Positions 5,068-7,631 of a stretch of 7,631 nt of DNA are shown in pieces. Positions within the stretch are counted from its first letter, which is position 1. The number at the start of each line of letters is the position of its first letter. This DNA comes from Angelakisella sp. (lineage in GTDB: Bacteria; Bacillota; Clostridia; Oscillospirales; Ruminococcaceae). Location: NCBI GenBank assembly GCA_013316495.1, contig WSMP01000059.1, positions 1,596 to 9,226 of the forward strand, in the 5' to 3' direction. The notes beneath the pieces were generated by a model. It was not told the DNA's origin, did not search any database, and was given only the letters and a program-made list of their open reading frames with translations. Position numbers and translations under genes: made by a program.

Positions 5068-7012
5068 AAGACCGCTTCACCAGCCGGGTTTCTTTACCCG
5101 TTCCGGGGAGTTGACCATCCGGTCGGAGGGGGAAGAGAGCAAGCGGTTCCAGCTATCTTTTTCCTCGGAGACCCCCTATCTAAGATATGGGGAGGAGGAG
5201 ATCCTGCTCCATACGCCAGAAGCGGTGGACCTCACCCGCCTGCGGACCGCCGGGGCCCTGCTCTATGAGCATGGCCGGGACTTTATGGGCCGGTTCCCCA
5301 TTGGACGTATTGAGGAGGTCCGGCTGGATACCGAAAACCGCCGCTGCCTTGCCGTCATCACCTTTGACGAGGAGGACGAGTCCGCCGCTGCTATCCGCCG
5401 GAAGGTGGAAGCTGGAATGATCCGGGGGGTGTCGGTGGGTTACCGAGTGCTGGAGTGGACTGCCCTCCAAAAGAACGAGACGAGTGCCGACGGGCGTTTC
5501 CACGGTCCGGCGGTGCTGGCCACCAAATGGGAGCCCTATGAGATTAGCATTGTAGCCACCCCCGCCGACGTTACGGTAGGGGTAGGCCGCAGTCAGACAA
5601 TAGAACAGGAGGAAATGACCATGCATGAAGACGAAAAGACCATTGACACCCCGAAGACCAAAGAAGCGGCCCCCACTCCCCAGGAGCGCAGCCTGGAGGC
5701 CCCGGCCATGGTCCCAGAGATTCAGAAGGAAGTGTCCAGGGCACTGGAGGAACAGCGCCGGACCGCTGCGGCCATCAGCAAGCGGTGCCGAATGTTTGGC
5801 ATCGATCCCAGCGAGCTGTTGGAAAAGGGCCTCACCGAAGCGGAAGCGGACCGAGAGATCCTCCGCCGCCTGGAGGAGCAGCGGCCACCCCACACCACCT
5901 CGGTGCAGATGGTGGCGGAGGAGATGGATAAATTCCGGGCCGCAGCCAGTGACGCCATCCTTATGCGGGGCGGCATCCGGCAGGAGAAACCGGCGGAAGG
6001 GGCCAGGGAGTTGCGGGGGATGCGCCTGCGGGATCTGGCCATCGAATGCGCCAGCCGCAGCGGCAAGAATGCCCGCCGGATGGACGACGACACCCTGTTC
6101 CGCACCGTCCTTTCCCCGGACAGCGCCTTTGTAGGCATCGTTACCGATTCGGTGCGCAAATCCATGGCCGCAAGCTATGCGGTGGCGGAAACCACCTACC
6201 AGCTGTGGACCGGCACCGGGAACAATCCCGACTTCAAGCCCAAGCAGATCATCCAGATCAGTGAGGCGGGGGACCTGGAAGAGGTGACCCAGAACGGGGA
6301 ACTGACCATGGACCATCCCACCGACAGCGCGGTCACCTCGGTGCTGGCTACCTTCGGCAAGACCTTCGGGTTTACCCGTAAGGCCCTCATCAATGACGAC
6401 ATTGACCTGCTCTCGAAACTTCCCGCAGCCTATGTCCGGGCAGCCAAGCGGGGCATCAACCGGGCGGTGTACAAGATCCTTCGGGAGAATCCCGTTATGG
6501 CGGATGGAAAGCAGCTGTTCAGCGCTGCTCATAGCAACCTGGGCACCGGAGCCACTCCCAGCGTTGCCGCTTACCAGGAGGCCATGGGGCGGATGATGCA
6601 CCAGAAGAACCTCCGGGGGACCGAGACTTTGAATGTCCGGCCCCGGTTCGTGATCTGTGATCCCCTCCAGTACGCCGAACACGCCAAGATGCTCCGGTCC
6701 ATCGCCGACCCTGGGGCAGCAAATTCCGGCGCGGTGAACCCCTTCCAGGGGATGATGGAGCTGGTCATGGATGCCGACCTTCTGGGGGAAGGCAGCACCG
6801 GAAGCCTGCCCTACTTCTTCGCCGCCGGTCCTGACAGCTGCGGCACCATCGAGGTCTGCTACCTCAACGGGGTGGAGGAGCCCCAGCTGGATTTCCGGAT
6901 GGGGTTTGATTTTCTGGGCATTCAGTACCGGATCCTTCACGACCGGGGCGTTACCCTGCTGGATCACCGGGGGCTGTTCAAAAATCCCGGCGAGGGCGCC
7001 GACAAATCCTAA
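5048..7012 (+). CDS. Prohead protease (S78) / scaffold / major capsid fusion protein
   Basis: One 654-residue frame joins three modules. Residues about 15-185 form an HK97-type S78 prohead protease, with catalytic candidates H75 (LLYEHG), S129 (RGVSVGYR) and E165 in YEISIVATPAD. Residues about 190-320 are charged, Glu/Lys/Ala-rich and helical, like a delta/scaffold domain. Residues about 325-650 are an HK97-fold major capsid protein of the Mu gpT-like type, with TFGKTFGFTRKALINDDIDL (435-454), MADG and NPFQGMMELV. Such protease/capsid fusions are a known family in Firmicutes phages. The protein should self-assemble into procapsids and be processed by its own protease. Start is GTG 5048 or, equally likely, ATG 5051, with AGGAG at 5036-5040; it overlaps the portal gene. 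A strong internal start lies at 5621. Cleavage sites cannot be fixed from sequence alone. Confidence 0.92.
   Translation: MMVKKVKRPLHQPGFFTRSGELTIRSEGEESKRFQLSFSSETPYLRYGEEEILLHTPEAVDLTRLRTAGALLYEHGRDFMGRFPIGRIEEVRLDTENRRCLAVITFDEEDESAAAIRRKVEAGMIRGVSVGYRVLEWTALQKNETSADGRFHGPAVLATKWEPYEISIVATPADVTVGVGRSQTIEQEEMTMHEDEKTIDTPKTKEAAPTPQERSLEAPAMVPEIQKEVSRALEEQRRTAAAISKRCRMFGIDPSELLEKGLTEAEADREILRRLEEQRPPHTTSVQMVAEEMDKFRAAASDAILMRGGIRQEKPAEGARELRGMRLRDLAIECASRSGKNARRMDDDTLFRTVLSPDSAFVGIVTDSVRKSMAASYAVAETTYQLWTGTGNNPDFKPKQIIQISEAGDLEEVTQNGELTMDHPTDSAVTSVLATFGKTFGFTRKALINDDIDLLSKLPAAYVRAAKRGINRAVYKILRENPVMADGKQLFSAAHSNLGTGATPSVAAYQEAMGRMMHQKNLRGTETLNVRPRFVICDPLQYAEHAKMLRSIADPGAANSGAVNPFQGMMELVMDADLLGEGSTGSLPYFFAAGPDSCGTIEVCYLNGVEEPQLDFRMGFDFLGIQYRILHDRGVTLLDHRGLFKNPGEGADKS
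5607..5623 (+). promoter_or_regulatory. Internal ribosome binding site and in-frame ATG inside the protease/capsid gene
   Basis: A perfect AGGAGG (5607-5612) lies eight bases before an in-frame ATG (5621-5623, residue 192); a second in-frame ATG at 5615 is too close to be served by it. The site falls between the protease domain (ending about residue 185) and the scaffold/capsid part. Initiation here would yield a 463-residue scaffold-capsid precursor without protease, comparable in logic to lambda Nu3 translated from within C. Use of the start is inferred. Confidence 0.6.
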
Positions 7013-7035
7013 CGGAGAGAAAGGAGAAAACGATC

Positions 7036-7386
7036 ATGGCAAAGGGCTTTTATATCCAGGAGGGCAAGACAATTGACTACATAAATAGTGGAGGGGAGGA
7101 CATCGGCTACTGCGAAGTGGTCCCTCTCACCAGCCGGGTGGGGGTGGCGGCCTGCGCCATCCCCAAAGGGGCCAAAGGGTCCCTCAGCATCAGCGGGGTG
7201 TATGAGCTGCCCGCCGATACCGCCGCCATGACGGTAGGGCAGCTGGTCCACTGGGACATCGCCAGTGATAAGGTGGTAGCCTCTGCCGGGACTGCCGGAG
7301 AAGATGGGGTCCTCCCCACGGTGCCCTGCGGTACGGTCGTGGCCGAAAAAGCCGCCAGCACTGCCAGTGTGCTGGTGAAGATCTAG
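7036..7386 (+). CDS. DUF2190-like capsid decoration/stabilisation protein
   Basis: This 116-residue protein directly follows the capsid gene, the place of gpD in lambda. Its composition (Gly, Ala, Val, Thr; few aromatic residues) and beta-rich segments, including VPLTSRVGVAACAIPKGAKG (29-48), SGVYELPA (53-60), VGQLVHWD (67-74) and the C-terminal CGTVVAEKAASTASVLVK (98-115), fit the DUF2190 family, thought to form trimers on HK97-type capsids and strengthen them against internal DNA pressure. No signal peptide or membrane segment is seen. AAGGAG (7021-7026) nine bases before the ATG is a good ribosome binding site, and the 23-base gap to the capsid gene suits independent strong initiation, as expected of an abundant structural protein. 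The family call is by pattern and position. Confidence 0.8.
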   Translation: MAKGFYIQEGKTIDYINSGGEDIGYCEVVPLTSRVGVAACAIPKGAKGSLSISGVYELPADTAAMTVGQLVHWDIASDKVVASAGTAGEDGVLPTVPCGTVVAEKAASTASVLVKI

Positions 7387-7398
7387 GAGGCTGTAAAG

Positions 7399-7631
7399 AT
7401 GGACCTAAAGGAACAGTTTGCAGCCGATTTGGACAGCATCTTTTTTAACCCCGCCGAACTGGGGGAGCTCCAGGAGATAAACGGCCGGGAGGTCCTGGTG
7501 GTGGAAGATGAGGAGAAGCTCCGGGAGTATAAGCGCCAGGGGATCTGCCAGGGGCAGAAACTCCTGTATATCCGGGCCGTTGACCTGGATCCCATCCCCC
7601 AGGCGGGAGATACCATCCTGTATGGCAAGAC
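7399..7631 (+). CDS. Probable head-tail attachment protein, lambda FII-like (3' partial)
   Basis: A frame opens at ATG 7399, eight bases after AGGAGG (7385-7390, overlapping the previous stop codon), and stays open to the right edge; 77 codons are visible. The product begins MDLKEQFAADLDSIFFNPAE, followed by NGREVLVVEDEEKLREY and LLYIRAVDLDPIPQAGDTIL. An N-terminal amphipathic helix, then a small beta-barrel with a strand-turn of the type LFVR...L..GDTL, matches the general plan of lambda gpFII (Phage_attach family), which caps the filled head and receives the tail. Its location right after a decoration protein agrees. The end of the gene is missing, similarity is remote, and a different connector or adaptor family cannot be excluded. 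Confidence 0.6.
   Translation, partial: MDLKEQFAADLDSIFFNPAELGELQEINGREVLVVEDEEKLREYKRQGICQGQKLLYIRAVDLDPIPQAGDTILYGK

Noticed and set aside
5625..6134. 169-codon + strand frame starting at ATG 5625, near the internal ribosome binding site
   Set aside because: Its ATG is about as well placed as the in-frame ATG 5621, but the product is extremely Pro/Arg/Ser-rich and looks like a frame shadow of the scaffold domain.
5180..6967. 595-codon open frame on the - strand antisense to the protease/capsid gene
   Set aside because: Long antisense frames are expected opposite GC-rich genes with strong third-position bias; the translation is rich in Gly/His/Pro/Leu and shows no domain, while the + strand has clear catalytic and capsid motifs.
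5041..7139. ATAAATAGTG at 5041-5050 and again at 7081-7090, each followed some 40 bases later by TCACCAGCCGGGT (5077-5089 and 7127-7139)
   Set aside because: Both pairs lie in coding sequence in unrelated genes with different spacing; repeats of this length arise by chance in a window of this size and no mechanism is suggested.
1..7631. CRISPR array, tRNA/rRNA genes, insertion sequences, integrase or att sites
   Set aside because: None seen: no spaced identical direct repeats beyond the short motifs described, no transposase or integrase motifs, and no cloverleaf-like sequence was noticed by eye.

Overview
This window is the head (packaging and capsid) module of a tailed phage or prophage. 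All recognisable genes lie on the + strand, packed almost end to end and in the lambda-like order: late regulator, promoter/leader region, small terminase, large terminase (GpA family), gpW-like head-tail connector, lambda-type portal, prohead protease fused to the major capsid protein, DUF2190-type capsid decoration protein, and an FII-like head-tail attachment protein cut by the right edge. The sequence is visibly GC-rich with strong AGGAGG-type ribosome binding sites. The fused S78 protease/capsid and a DUF1492-like regulator point to a siphovirus-like prophage of a GC-rich gut Clostridia host (Oscillospiraceae-like). The host guess is inference; no host gene or att site is in view.

Positions 1-366 hold the C-terminal part of a sigma-region-4/DUF1492-like regulator. 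Positions 367-928 are non-coding and are the least ordinary part of the window. Five tandem 10-bp units (TTGTCCC-type, 381-430) run into a near-consensus sigma-70 promoter (TTGACG, 17 bp, TATAAT; 427-455). The predicted transcript starts at about 462 and immediately forms an intrinsic-terminator hairpin (463-499), followed by a second, very clean terminator (512-539). About 390 bp without a convincing gene then lead to the small terminase gene. By synteny with lambda, this stretch is where a cos packaging site would be expected, but no cos sequence can be recognised by eye.

Positions 929-7631 form one late operon. Spacings run from a 23-nt overlap (small/large terminase) through zero gap (large terminase/gpW) to a 23-nt gap before the decoration gene, so the genes are probably co-transcribed and partly translationally coupled. 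The terminase pair recognises and cuts the concatemer and pumps DNA through the portal. The protease/capsid fusion builds and matures the procapsid, the DUF2190 protein probably stabilises it, and gpW and the FII-like protein close the head and join it to the tail. The protease/capsid ORF carries a strong internal ribosome binding site and in-frame ATG (5607-5623) exactly at the domain border, which suggests separate production of the capsid precursor.

The gene set itself belongs to known families. The parts most worth following up are the decamer array with its self-terminating promoter, and the nested start in the protease/capsid gene.
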